Positions 1 through 9,771 are shown, numbered from the stretch's first letter. The stretch: DNA of 32,297 nucleotides from JAVBKE01 sp031554215 (GCA_031554215.1 JAVBKF010000075.1:1-32297), one strand, 5' to 3'. Translations and numbers: made by a program. Notes: generated from the letters alone by a model not told the origin.

Positions 1-3000
1 ATCCATAAAGATATTGAGGGACAAACAACCTATCAATTGATGAACCGAGATGAAGTATTTGATTGGCATGTCACAACAACATTCGGTAACACAACAGCAT
101 CGTGGACTGAAGCGAAAATCGTTGATGAGGTTAGTAATCTACTTGAAATCACAGCTAAAACTGTCGTTGACGAGAACAACCAACCGGTTCCGGGTAAATG
201 GGTAGAAACCGGTAATCATATCGAATTCATCCCAGACAAAATTGCTGGTAGCTATGCTTATCTATCTGGGCATACCTATACGATGACGATTACGACGAGG
301 ATTAAGAGTACGGCAACTGATGAAGCACTTGCACCATATGTGAGGGATGGGATTCCAAATCAAGCAACGCTCAGTAATGGTAGTGGGGTCATGATTGAAA
401 CAGGAAGCCCAGTCGTATTGCCACCAGCCGAGCTACCGAAGCTAAACAAAAGCATTGAAGGGAAACCACACCTTGAATTAGCAGATCAGAGCGAATTGTT
501 CACTTGGGAGGTACAGACGACATTTGGTAATACAACGGCATCTTGGTCTGAGGTGGAAATTACAGATCAGGTTAATAGCTTACTTCAAATTACTGAGATA
601 ATAGTTGTCGATGAAAATAATCAAGATGTAAAGAGTAACGGGACAATCACGCCAATCACAAATAATACGATTGTCTTTGCACTGGATCAGAAAGCAGATA
701 GTTATGCTTACTTAGCCGGTCATACCTATACGATGAAGATCACAGCGAAGATCCGGTCAGATGTAACAGACGCGGACCTCGCACCATATATCAAGGACGG
801 CGGTATTGAAAACCAAGCAAAATTAGTCGTTGATGATTCGATACTCCCTTCCAATAAGCCAACTGTCACAGTGCCGCCAGTTGCACCGACAGTTAAGAAG
901 GATATTGAAAACGATGACCGGTACGAATTAAAGAATCCAGATGAAATAGTTGAATGGCATGTGCAAACGACATTTGGTAATACAACGGCATCTTGGCATC
1001 AAGCGATCATCACGGATCAAGTCAATAGCTTGCTTGAAATTACGGATCTGACCGTGAAGGACAGTGCTGGAAACGATGTAACAGCGAGTGGTTTGCTTGC
1101 TGTTACGGGAAATCAGGTTGTCTTTGTACTGCCAGAGAAGTCGGGTAGCTACGCCTATTTAGCTGGACAGACCTATGAAATGACAATCAAGACTAAGCTG
1201 AAAAATGGAGTGACCACAGAGGAACTCGCGCCATATGTGAAAGAAGGTGGAATTCCAAATCAGGCGCAGCTTGCATTTGGTAATGAAGGCAATGAGATTC
1301 ACTCAGGGAAACCAACACTCGTGATCCCGAGCGAAAACCCGGAAATCAGCAAAGATGTAGAGGGAGAACCGCGTTATCAGTTGTCGAATCGTGATGATGA
1401 GTTCAAATGGCATGTAGAAACTAGCTTTGGTAATACGACCGCATCCTGGAACGAAGCGGTACTCTCAGATGAGATCAATCCAATTTTTGATATTACAGCT
1501 ATCAAGGTTGTTGACGAAAATAACAATGATGTCACCACTCACGGAACACTCACGGAACGATCGAACAATCAGGTCAAATTCACACTAGATAAAAAGAATG
1601 GTAGCTACGCTTACCTAGCTGGTCATACCTATACGATGACGATTACAACAAAGATTAAAGACAGCGTGACGGACGAAGTATTAGCACCCTATATAGATGC
1701 TGGTGGTATCTCGAATCAAGCAAATTTGACTTTTGGTGATACGAGCCGTGAAATCGAAACGGGCACACCAATTGTCGTTCCACCTATTGTGAATCCATTG
1801 GTTGTTAAGCAGGTGAATGGCGAAGTATTTCATCAGCTATCGGGCCGTGATGATGCAGTTGTTTGGACAATTGAAACATCATTTGGTAATACAACAACGT
1901 CTTGGACTGAAGCAAAAATTACTGATGAGTTAAATCCTGTATTTGCGATTTCTGACATCACAGTCGTCGATAAAGAAACAGGTACAGATGTAACAAGTTC
2001 AGGCACATTATCAACACTAAATAACGTCGTTACATTTACGCCGAACAAGAAAGACGAAAGCTATACCTATCTCGCTGGTCATACGTATGTGATGACGATC
2101 AACACAACAATTAAAGATGATGTCACGGATGAGACGTTAGCACCGTATATCAAGGATGGCGGGATACCAAACGAGGCAAGCCTCACATTTGGTCAAACAG
2201 GCAATTTGATCCATTCAGGGAAACCGATTGTGAGACCACAGACGGTTGATCCGGTTATCAAAAAGGATGTCAACGGGCAACCACAATATGATTTGACGAA
2301 CCGAGATGAAGTGTTTGAATGGCATATAGAAACATCGTTTGGTAATACAACGGCGCTATGGGCAGATGCTAGCATCACGGACAACGTTAATAATTTGTTT
2401 GATATCACAGAGATTAACGTAACTGATGAAGCGGGTAACAATGTAAGTGGTAATGGTACCTTGACGCCAATCACTGAAAATAATGTCGCATTTACTTTAG
2501 CAAAGAAGAACGATAGTTTTGCTTATCTAGCTGGTCATACGTATACAATGACCATCAAGGCGTCAATCAAAGACGATGTGAAAGAGGAAGAATTAGCACC
2601 ATACATTAAAAATGGTGGCATTTCAAATCAGGCAACGCTGCACTTTGGTGAATCAGAACAAACAATTGTATCAGGCAAGCCGCTCGTGACACCACCGCCT
2701 GTAGCACCAACAATTGAAAAGGACGTAGAGGGCACGAGCCACTACCAATTGCCTAATAAAAATGAAGCATTTGAGTGGCATGTGGAAGCATCATTTGGCA
2801 ATACGACGGCATCTTGGTTGGAAGCTAGCATCACTGACCAAGTCAATCCGTTACTTGAGATTACCGATGTCATTGTTGTTGATGAAACGGGTGAGGATGT
2901 AACGAATAATGGAGATTTGATCACGATTGATGACAATAATCTTGTCACGTTCTCGCCTATGCCAAAAGCTGGTCAGTATACGTACCTAGCAGGACATACG

Positions 3001-6000
3001 GTTACAATGACGATTATCACTAAATTAAAGGACAATGTAACAGATGAGCAATTAGCACCATACATCAAGGATGGCGGGATTCCAAACGAAGCCAGTTTGC
3101 ATTTTGGCAATCGTGACACGATTGATTCGGGTAAGGCAACCGTCACACCACCAATCGTAAATCCTGCTATTGAGAAAGATATTGAAGGAAAAGCACAATA
3201 TGATTTAACAAGTCTTGACCAAACATTTGAATGGCATGTGGAAGCGACGTTCGGCAATACGACAACGGCGTGGTCTACAGCAGCTATCACAGATGAGGTC
3301 AATCAATTACTTGAGATTACAGGTGTCACGGTTGTTGATGAGAATGGGGTAGATGTCTCAGGGAAAGGGACCTTGAGGCAGGAGAATAATAACGTTGTTT
3401 TCACACTTAATCAGCAAGCGGACAGCTTCACTTATTTAGCGGGTCACACGTATACAATGACGATTACGACAAAAGTAAAAGATGACGTGACAGCAGAGGT
3501 GTTAGCACCTTATGTCAAAGATGGCGGCATCTCTAATCAAGCAGCCTTGCATTTTGGTGAAGCGGAAGATGTGATTCTCACAGGGAAACCAGTGGTCACC
3601 CTGCCAACCGAAGAACCGACAATTTCAAAAGATATTGAAGGCGAAGCAAAATATGCAGTAGCGAATAAAAAAGATTCATTTGAGTGGCACGTGACAACTA
3701 CTTTCGGCAACACCACTGCCTCGTGGACAGAAGCGAAAGTGACTGATGAGGTGAATCCTTTGCTAGACATTATCAGCGTCACTGTGGTGGATGAAGCAGG
3801 CAATGATGTAACAGGTGGGGGAAGCTTAGTCAGCATTGAAGATAACAAAGTTGAATTCGCACCAAAGGCAGATCAGGCAAATGGTTACACCTATTTAGCG
3901 GGTCATACGTACACGATGACCATCGAAACAGCGCTGAAAAGTAATGTAACGGATCAAGAGTTGGCACCGTATATCAAAGCAAGTGGACTGTCAAACCAAG
4001 CGATATTGACTTTCGGAAATAACCCTCATGACATTGAGTCAGGTACTCCGGTGGTTGTGTTCCCAGTAGAAGAACCGACGGTCAGTAAGGATATTGAAGG
4101 TGCAGCGAGGTACGATGCGATGAATCGTGACGACGCATTTGATTGGCATGTTGTAACGGCGTTTGGTAATACCACTGCTTCGTGGGCAGATTCAGAAGTT
4201 GTGATACTAGATCAAGTCAATGAATTACTGACAATTTCAGAGGTCACTGTTGTCGATGAGAACAATCAAGATGTGACAGCAAATGGTACGCTTGTAGTGG
4301 GTGATGACAACAAAGTTACTTTTACCCTCAATGAGCAATCGGGAAGCTTTGATTACTTAGCGGGTCATGTTTATACGATGACAATCACAACAAAACTCAG
4401 AGCAGATGCAACGGATGCTGAAATAGCACCATATGTTACATCTGAGGGATTGATGAACCAAGCAACATTGCAGTTTGGTGAAAATAAGACCGTGATTCAT
4501 ACTGGCAAACCAGCAGTGGTTCCCCCAACTGTGAATCCAGAAGTCAGCAAACAGATTGAAGGAGAAGCACACTACGAACTGACTAGTCGTAATGAGGTCG
4601 TTGATTGGACGATTGAAACGACTTTTGGCAACGCAACAGGTAATTGGTCTGAGGTGAAACTAGTTGACCAAGTAAGCGATGTACTTGAAATTACAGAGGT
4701 CACTGTTACAAATCAAGACGGTGAACTCGTATCAACTGCAGATAATATTGCTATCACAGACAACCAAGTGACATTTACGCCTGATAAACAGTCAGATAGT
4801 TATGCTTATCTAGCAGGTCAAAAGTACGTAATGACAATTTCTACGAAGATTAAAGATGCAGCGACGGAAGCAGATGTAGCACCTTACATTCAATCGGGTA
4901 TCCCGAACCAAGCTAGATTAGTGTTTGGAGATGGCACATCTGAGGAGACTACTGGCACACCGACACTCTATATACCAAAAACAAATTCGGCTATTCATAA
5001 AGATATTGAAGGCGCGGCAAAGTATCAGTTAGTGAACCGGGACGAGGCTTTCAATTGGCATGTGGAAACCACATTTGGTAATCAATCGGCTGCATGGTCT
5101 GACGTGAAAATTACCGATCAAGTTAGTCCCTTACTAGAGATTGTTAGCGTCACAATCGTCGACAACAACGGGGTTGATGTAACGGACCAAGGTGAGCTGA
5201 CTACGACTGAAAATAAGGTAGTATTCACGCCAAGTAAGCGGTCAGATAGCTATGTTTATCTAGCGGGTCAAACACTTACGATGACGATTACGACCAAAAT
5301 TAAATCAAGTGTATCAGATACGGAACTGGCACCATATATGAGAGAAGGCGGCATACCAAATCAGGCAACACTTGTGATAGATGGCTCAAATGAACCGATA
5401 GAATCGGAAGTGCCTACGGTGATGCCACCAACGACTGAACCAGTAGTAGTAAAAACGATTGAAGGTAAGTCTAGTCATGATTTAACTTCTAAGGGTGAGC
5501 AGTTCAACTGGAAAGTAGAAGCGAGCTTCGGTAATAATCCATCATGGACCGAGGTGAAGCTGCTTGATCAAGTCAATGAAGTCTTTGACGTTGCCAGCAT
5601 CACTGTGGTTGATGAAACGGGCGCTGATGTGTCTGGCAACGGAACATTGTCGATTGTGGACAATAAAGTTGAATTCACAATTGCTCAGAAATCAGGTAGT
5701 TACGACTATTTAGCGGGTCATACGTATACAATGACAATTGCGACGAAGATCAAGAATGATGTCAGTGAAGCGGAATTGGCACCGTATATTGCAACAGGTG
5801 GTATTCCAAACCAAGCTACTTTAACGTTTGGTGACACAAAAGAGGCAGTTTTCTCTGACAAGCCAACAGTGATGCCCGTAACGGATGACCCATTTATCCA
5901 TAAAGATGTAGCTGGTGAACTAAGTTATCAAATTCCTAGCTATAATGCCTCATTCGATTGGCATGTCACCACCACTTTTGGCAATAAAACAGATCAGTGG

Positions 6001-7041
6001 ACTTCAGCAACAATGACTGATGAAGTCAATGGCTTGCTTGAAATTGAGAACGTGACAATTGTTGATGAAAACAATCGAGATGTTAGAGCAAATGGTGAGC
6101 TAATTGTAGCGAATAATAAAGTCACATTTAAGCTCATCGAGAAAGCAGGTACGTATAATTATTTAGCTGGTCATACGTATACAATGACCATTACGACTAA
6201 AATTAAAAGCACAACCACTGCCGAAGAATTAGTTAAAATCACAGAAGCGGGTGGCTTTCCAAATCAGGCGACATTGTCAACAAGCGACACCGTCAGGATT
6301 AAATCAGAAACACCGGTGGCCATCCCGCCAACACCGATTGTACCGGATATTGTAAAGACGATTGAAGGTAGCAATGAATATGAACTCGCTAATCGAGATC
6401 AGTCATTTAATTGGCAAGTTGATGCGTCATTCGGAAACACCGCATCAACTTGGACAAAAGCCGCAATCAGTGATCAAGTTGATCCAGCCCTTGAGATTGT
6501 TGATATTTTAATTGTTGATGAAAATGGACAAGACGTCAGTGGAAATGGCCATCTAACGACCACTAATAATGATGTCGAATTTATGTTAAATAAGCAGGGA
6601 GATGGGTATGGCTATCTTGCAGGTCATACGTATACGATGACTATTGAAACAAAAATTAAGTCTACGGTGACCGATGCTAAACTTGCGGCTTACCGTGCTG
6701 ATGGGGGGATTCCGAATCAGGCAACCCTCACTTTTGCAGACGGAAGCGAGATTCACTCTAGTACGGTGTCGATCCTACCACCACTGGAAAAACCAGTAGA
6801 TCCGGTAGATCCGGTAGATCCGGTAGATCCAGTAGACCTAGTAGACCCGGTAGACCCGGTAGACCCTGTGAAACCAGTCGAACCAGTGAGAGCACCAGCA
6901 AAGCCAACAGAGGTAACGCCCGTGTCAGAGTCTCCGAGGACACGTGATGAAGCGAATGGCCGGTTAGCACTAGTTGGTCTACTGTTGGCAATGGGAACGG
7001 GGATTTTATTAAAAGTGAGCGCTAGCAGAAGTCGCAGTTGA
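1..7041 (+). CDS. Giant repetitive cell-wall protein, isopeptide-type repeats, 5' end outside window
   Basis: The frame is open from base 1, so the N-terminus and signal peptide lie outside the window and the ATG at 37 is internal. The 2346 codons seen encode fifteen tandem modules of about 150 residues. Each module starts near K-D-I-E-G, continues with W-H-V..T-T-F-G-N-T-T-A-S-W, then I-T-D-x-V-N, then Y-L-A-G-H-T-Y-T-M-T-I, then L-A-P-Y and I-P-N-Q-A. A PVD-repeat stalk (6793-6891), the sequence SPRTRDE (6931-6951), a hydrophobic helix (6964-7017) and a basic tail S-R-S-R-S follow, which is the layout of a sortase substrate. The modules resemble the isopeptide-forming fimbrial D2/CnaA-like domains, with Lys, Asp and Asn conserved in all fifteen; this family match is inferred from motifs. 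I see no cysteine. The likely role is a long, stiff surface adhesin or stalk; its ligand is unknown. Confidence 0.85.
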   Translation: MHKDIEGQTTYQLMNRDEVFDWHVTTTFGNTTASWTEAKIVDEVSNLLEITAKTVVDENNQPVPGKWVETGNHIEFIPDKIAGSYAYLSGHTYTMTITTRIKSTATDEALAPYVRDGIPNQATLSNGSGVMIETGSPVVLPPAELPKLNKSIEGKPHLELADQSELFTWEVQTTFGNTTASWSEVEITDQVNSLLQITEIIVVDENNQDVKSNGTITPITNNTIVFALDQKADSYAYLAGHTYTMKITAKIRSDVTDADLAPYIKDGGIENQAKLVVDDSILPSNKPTVTVPPVAPTVKKDIENDDRYELKNPDEIVEWHVQTTFGNTTASWHQAIITDQVNSLLEITDLTVKDSAGNDVTASGLLAVTGNQVVFVLPEKSGSYAYLAGQTYEMTIKTKLKNGVTTEELAPYVKEGGIPNQAQLAFGNEGNEIHSGKPTLVIPSENPEISKDVEGEPRYQLSNRDDEFKWHVETSFGNTTASWNEAVLSDEINPIFDITAIKVVDENNNDVTTHGTLTERSNNQVKFTLDKKNGSYAYLAGHTYTMTITTKIKDSVTDEVLAPYIDAGGISNQANLTFGDTSREIETGTPIVVPPIVNPLVVKQVNGEVFHQLSGRDDAVVWTIETSFGNTTTSWTEAKITDELNPVFAISDITVVDKETGTDVTSSGTLSTLNNVVTFTPNKKDESYTYLAGHTYVMTINTTIKDDVTDETLAPYIKDGGIPNEASLTFGQTGNLIHSGKPIVRPQTVDPVIKKDVNGQPQYDLTNRDEVFEWHIETSFGNTTALWADASITDNVNNLFDITEINVTDEAGNNVSGNGTLTPITENNVAFTLAKKNDSFAYLAGHTYTMTIKASIKDDVKEEELAPYIKNGGISNQATLHFGESEQTIVSGKPLVTPPPVAPTIEKDVEGTSHYQLPNKNEAFEWHVEASFGNTTASWLEASITDQVNPLLEITDVIVVDETGEDVTNNGDLITIDDNNLVTFSPMPKAGQYTYLAGHTVTMTIITKLKDNVTDEQLAPYIKDGGIPNEASLHFGNRDTIDSGKATVTPPIVNPAIEKDIEGKAQYDLTSLDQTFEWHVEATFGNTTTAWSTAAITDEVNQLLEITGVTVVDENGVDVSGKGTLRQENNNVVFTLNQQADSFTYLAGHTYTMTITTKVKDDVTAEVLAPYVKDGGISNQAALHFGEAEDVILTGKPVVTLPTEEPTISKDIEGEAKYAVANKKDSFEWHVTTTFGNTTASWTEAKVTDEVNPLLDIISVTVVDEAGNDVTGGGSLVSIEDNKVEFAPKADQANGYTYLAGHTYTMTIETALKSNVTDQELAPYIKASGLSNQAILTFGNNPHDIESGTPVVVFPVEEPTVSKDIEGAARYDAMNRDDAFDWHVVTAFGNTTASWADSEVVILDQVNELLTISEVTVVDENNQDVTANGTLVVGDDNKVTFTLNEQSGSFDYLAGHVYTMTITTKLRADATDAEIAPYVTSEGLMNQATLQFGENKTVIHTGKPAVVPPTVNPEVSKQIEGEAHYELTSRNEVVDWTIETTFGNATGNWSEVKLVDQVSDVLEITEVTVTNQDGELVSTADNIAITDNQVTFTPDKQSDSYAYLAGQKYVMTISTKIKDAATEADVAPYIQSGIPNQARLVFGDGTSEETTGTPTLYIPKTNSAIHKDIEGAAKYQLVNRDEAFNWHVETTFGNQSAAWSDVKITDQVSPLLEIVSVTIVDNNGVDVTDQGELTTTENKVVFTPSKRSDSYVYLAGQTLTMTITTKIKSSVSDTELAPYMREGGIPNQATLVIDGSNEPIESEVPTVMPPTTEPVVVKTIEGKSSHDLTSKGEQFNWKVEASFGNNPSWTEVKLLDQVNEVFDVASITVVDETGADVSGNGTLSIVDNKVEFTIAQKSGSYDYLAGHTYTMTIATKIKNDVSEAELAPYIATGGIPNQATLTFGDTKEAVFSDKPTVMPVTDDPFIHKDVAGELSYQIPSYNASFDWHVTTTFGNKTDQWTSATMTDEVNGLLEIENVTIVDENNRDVRANGELIVANNKVTFKLIEKAGTYNYLAGHTYTMTITTKIKSTTTAEELVKITEAGGFPNQATLSTSDTVRIKSETPVAIPPTPIVPDIVKTIEGSNEYELANRDQSFNWQVDASFGNTASTWTKAAISDQVDPALEIVDILIVDENGQDVSGNGHLTTTNNDVEFMLNKQGDGYGYLAGHTYTMTIETKIKSTVTDAKLAAYRADGGIPNQATLTFADGSEIHSSTVSILPPLEKPVDPVDPVDPVDPVDLVDPVDPVDPVKPVEPVRAPAKPTEVTPVSESPRTRDEANGRLALVGLLLAMGTGILLKVSASRSRS
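7..6783 (+). repeat. Fifteen tandem ~150-residue modules (about 450 bp each)
   Basis: The lysine codon that opens each module lies at 7, 448, 898, 1351, 1807, 2263, 2719, 3175, 3628, 4087, 4549, 4999, 5452, 5902 and 6355. The spacing is 441-462 bp, and four successive intervals (1351 to 3175) are exactly 456 bp. The copies are clearly related as proteins but differ at many synonymous and non-synonymous sites, so they are not a fresh DNA duplication. More modules probably lie upstream of the window. Confidence 0.9.
6793..6891 (+). repeat. Nine-base PVD stalk repeat (11 units)
   Basis: Eleven in-frame 9-bp units encode PVD five times, LVD, PVD twice, then PVK, PVE and PVR. The first units are nearly identical (CCGGTAGAT), so copy number could vary by slippage. 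A proline-rich acidic stretch just before the sorting signal is typical of the wall-spanning segment of sortase-anchored proteins. Confidence 0.85.
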
Positions 7042-7053
7042 AAACCTTGAGGT

Positions 7054-7090
7054 AAAAAGAAATCTATGAATATTCATAGACTTCTTTTTT
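7054..7090 (+). terminator. Rho-independent terminator after the wall-protein gene
   Basis: A perfect palindrome, TCTATGAATATTCATAGA (7063-7080), is extended on both sides by AAGAA and TTCTT and ends in a run of T. It starts 12 bases after the stop codon. An ATG inside this hairpin (7066) is in frame with the next gene but is not a credible start. Confidence 0.8.
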
Positions 7091-7131
7091 GCCAAATAGA
7101 CAAGGTTTTTGAAAGGGGAAAAGGAACAATC

Positions 7132-7635
7132 ATGATGACAACAGGAAAGACCAAATTATTGGCGGTAATATGCATGCTTACGCTCGTACTGACTGGATGC
7201 AGCTCAGAGGAAACGAGTGCTAAAGCGACAGCAGGAGAGTTTACCTATAAAGTGATGAATCAAGCTGTATCAACAAGCGTTGGTACAGGAGAGAACAAAC
7301 TAGAAACGGATCAACAATTTCTAACAGTCGATTTAGAAATAACAAATGACAGTGAACAAGACGTCCGAATCGACGCCTACTTTTTCTCACTACTAAACGG
7401 TGAAGAAGAGCACTTCATTGCCGATCGGGCTACTGTCTATGCCAATATGGATCAAGACGGTGAACTCACAGAGTCTTTCTATCTAAACACGATCCCACCT
7501 GGTGAAACAAAAATTGGGAAAATTGTCTTTGAATTGCCAGAGGATGTGGCAAAACAGACCGATCTTAAGCTAGTTGTCAAAGGAGCACAAACAGGTAGTG
7601 ACTTGGAACAAAAAGAAATCAAACTGGATAACTAG
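7132..7635 (+). CDS. Small lipoprotein, DUF4352-like
   Basis: The encoded protein has 167 residues and a lipoprotein signal: a basic start, a hydrophobic stretch and the lipobox L-T-G-C with Cys23, so it should be a lipid-anchored membrane protein on the outer face. The mature part (GEFTYKV near the start, FLTVDLEITNDS in the middle, then IPPGETKIGKIVFELP) matches the pattern of the DUF4352/telokin-like immunoglobulin-fold lipoproteins, an assignment made by eye. No enzymatic motif is visible and the function is unknown. The start at 7132 is chosen because AAGGA (7121-7125) precedes it by six bases and the signal peptide then begins normally; an in-frame ATG at 7066 lies inside the upstream terminator. 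The gene is flanked by terminators on both sides, so it is probably monocistronic. Confidence 0.75.
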   Translation: MMTTGKTKLLAVICMLTLVLTGCSSEETSAKATAGEFTYKVMNQAVSTSVGTGENKLETDQQFLTVDLEITNDSEQDVRIDAYFFSLLNGEEEHFIADRATVYANMDQDGELTESFYLNTIPPGETKIGKIVFELPEDVAKQTDLKLVVKGAQTGSDLEQKEIKLDN

Positions 7636-7657
7636 GCTGATCTAAAACAGCAAACAG

Positions 7658-7705
7658 AGGGTGAAAGTCGTGAGCCGCAAGATTGAGGCGACTTTTACCC
7701 TTTTT
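7658..7705 (+). terminator. Terminator after the lipoprotein gene
   Basis: The arms AGGGTGAAAGTCG (7658-7670) and CGACTTTTACCCT (7689-7701) pair with one mismatch around an 18-base loop, followed by TTTT. It separates the lipoprotein gene from the gdpP promoter. Confidence 0.75.
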
Positions 7706-7750
7706 GAAAAAATTTCTCGAAAATCATTCTCTCTAGCAGTAAACTTCGGG

Positions 7751-7756
7751 TATAAT
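7751..7756 (+). promoter_or_regulatory. Predicted -10 box for gdpP-rplI-dnaB
   Basis: A perfect TATAAT lies 42 bases before the gdpP start. At the expected distance upstream (7728-7733) there is no good -35 box, so the promoter is either weak or assisted. Confidence 0.5.
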
Positions 7757-7797
7757 GAGAATATTCATTAGAAGCTGGTGAAAGGAGGAGTAGCATT

Positions 7798-9771
7798 TTG
7801 CCACCTTTTTTAAAAAGACAGGCAGTACGGTATCCGCTATACATCTTAATCGTGATTGTCTTAGCAACAATAGGTGTTCTTGCCTTTCATAATAAAATAC
7901 TCGCTGGACTAGCGCTAATTTTGTTTGCTGTAGTTTTTTTCGTCATCTTTCGGATGGAACGGCGTTTGATCCATGAGGCAGAAAACTTTGTCATTAACTT
8001 TTCACAGCGGTTCAGTGAGGTCAGTGAAGAAGCCATTGCTACCTTACCAATAGGCGTTGTTTTGTATACTGAGGATCTAAAGGTCGAATGGGCAAATGAG
8101 TTCATGACGAATGCTTTTGATAAAAAAGTAGAAATGGGTCAGCCGCTCAGTGAAATATCAGAGCATCTCGCCTCTTATATTTGGAAAAAAACAGAAAACA
8201 ACCTCATTACGATTGATCATCAAATTTACAAAATAGAACATAAAAAAACGCAGCGCCTCATTTATTTCACGAATGTCACTGACCAGCGGAAATTAGAGCG
8301 GGAATATCTCGGAGAGAAAACGGTTATATGTTTGTTATTCCTCGATAACTATGACGATGTGACGCAAGGGATGGATGACCAGAAACGGAGCAAAATCCGT
8401 AACCTAGTGACTTCAGAGATTACTGACTGGGCAAGTGAAAATGAACTCTTAGTCCGAAGGGTCTCATCCGACCGGTTTATTGCGGTTTTAAACGATAAGA
8501 TTTTAGAAAGATTGGAAAAAAGTAAATTTAATATTCTCGACGATGTTCGCGTGGCAACCATGCGGGAGAATGTGCCATTGACACTGAGTATCGGGGTTGG
8601 AAGCGGCGTTGATTCACTCACAGAGCTTGGTGTACTTGCACAGTCTAGCCTTGACTTAGCACTTGGAAGAGGCGGCGACCAAGCGGTCATCAAGATGCAG
8701 AATGGTAAAGCAAAATTCTATGGCGGAAAGACGAATCCAACTGGAAAGCGGACCAGAGTACGTGCGCGAGTGATTTCCCATGCACTACGTGATTTAATTG
8801 TGGACAGTGCTAATGTGATTATCATGGGACATCGCAATCCTGATATGGATGTGTACGGTTCAGCGATTGGGCTTCTTCGGGTTGCTGAAGTCAATGAAGT
8901 ATCTGGATATGTTGTCGTTGATAAAAATGAAATGGATTCGAGCTTAAAGAATCTATTTGCTGAAATTAAGAAAAACGAACCACTTCACAATAAATTTGTG
9001 TCGGCTGACAGGGCACTCGAGCTTGCCTCTGAGAAATCATTATTGATTGTCATTGATACGCATAAGCCGTCACTTGTCATTGAAGAGAAACTGCTGAAGG
9101 CAGTTGGTAAAATTGTCGTGATTGATCATCATCGTCGCGGTGAAGAAGTCATTGAAAATCCGATTCTGTCTTACATGGAGCCGTATGCATCTTCTACCGC
9201 TGAGCTTGTGGCGGAACTGATGGATTACCATCCGAATTTGAAGAAACTCGACATTTTTGAAGCAACAGCACTGCTTGCTGGGATTGTTGTTGATACAAAA
9301 TCATTTACGCTTCGGACGGGTTCACGGACTTTTGATGCTGCATCGTTTCTACGGTTTCACGGTGCCAATTTAGCACAGATTCAGAATATTTTTAAAGAGG
9401 ATGTCGATGAAGTTGTCGAACGAAATAAATTGCTTGAAACAGTTTACTTTTATAAGGACGGTATTGCCATTGCCAAGGGTGATAATGCGAAGGTTTACAG
9501 CCAGGTACAAATTGCTAAGGCTGCGGACACGCTTTTGACAATGGGGAATGTCGAAGCTTCGATTGTTCTTGCTAGAAAAGGCGAGGATTCAGTGGCTGTT
9601 AGTAGCCGTTCACTTGGGGAAATCAATGTACAATTGATAATGGAAGAGATGGATGGCGGTGGACATTTCACCAATGCAGCTACACAGCAAAGCGGAGTAT
9701 CCGTCGATGAAGTCGAGAAGAGACTTCATCTGGCGATTGAAAACTATTTTGAAGGGAGAATTCAAGAATGA
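7798..9771 (+). CDS. gdpP: Cyclic-di-AMP phosphodiesterase GdpP (DHH/DHHA1)
   Basis: GdpP hydrolyses the second messenger c-di-AMP to pApA and so affects potassium balance, turgor and cell-wall stress. The 657 residues show the family's full layout: two membrane helices (about 14-30 and 35-51), a PAS-like segment, a degenerate GGDEF domain in which the signature is replaced by S-S-D-R-F, then the DHH domain with H345-R-N-P-D349-M-D351 and D443-H-H445, and DHHA1 with G-G-G-H (620-623). All expected metal-binding positions appear present. The start is TTG at 7798, supported by AAAGGAGGAG seven bases upstream. The stop overlaps the rplI start by four bases (ATGA), so translation is probably coupled. 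The order gdpP-rplI-dnaB is standard in Bacilli. Confidence 0.95.
   Translation: MPPFLKRQAVRYPLYILIVIVLATIGVLAFHNKILAGLALILFAVVFFVIFRMERRLIHEAENFVINFSQRFSEVSEEAIATLPIGVVLYTEDLKVEWANEFMTNAFDKKVEMGQPLSEISEHLASYIWKKTENNLITIDHQIYKIEHKKTQRLIYFTNVTDQRKLEREYLGEKTVICLLFLDNYDDVTQGMDDQKRSKIRNLVTSEITDWASENELLVRRVSSDRFIAVLNDKILERLEKSKFNILDDVRVATMRENVPLTLSIGVGSGVDSLTELGVLAQSSLDLALGRGGDQAVIKMQNGKAKFYGGKTNPTGKRTRVRARVISHALRDLIVDSANVIIMGHRNPDMDVYGSAIGLLRVAEVNEVSGYVVVDKNEMDSSLKNLFAEIKKNEPLHNKFVSADRALELASEKSLLIVIDTHKPSLVIEEKLLKAVGKIVVIDHHRRGEEVIENPILSYMEPYASSTAELVAELMDYHPNLKKLDIFEATALLAGIVVDTKSFTLRTGSRTFDAASFLRFHGANLAQIQNIFKEDVDEVVERNKLLETVYFYKDGIAIAKGDNAKVYSQVQIAKAADTLLTMGNVEASIVLARKGEDSVAVSSRSLGEINVQLIMEEMDGGGHFTNAATQQSGVSVDEVEKRLHLAIENYFEGRIQE

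Noticed and set aside
37..39. ATG at base 37 as start of the wall-protein gene
   Set aside because: The frame is open upstream to base 1 and already encodes the K-D-I-E-G start of a module.
1833..4572. Series of open frames opposite or across the giant wall-protein gene (for example 1833-2048, 2193-2474, 2742-2948, 3537-3848)
   Set aside because: They recur with the module period, have no ribosome binding sites and are shadows of the conserved repeat sequence.
6793..6891. CRISPR-like array
   Set aside because: The 9-bp units are contiguous, have no spacers and encode an in-frame PVD stalk.
7066..7131. Upstream ATG start for the lipoprotein
   Set aside because: It lies inside a terminator hairpin and would put 22 residues before a normal lipoprotein signal.
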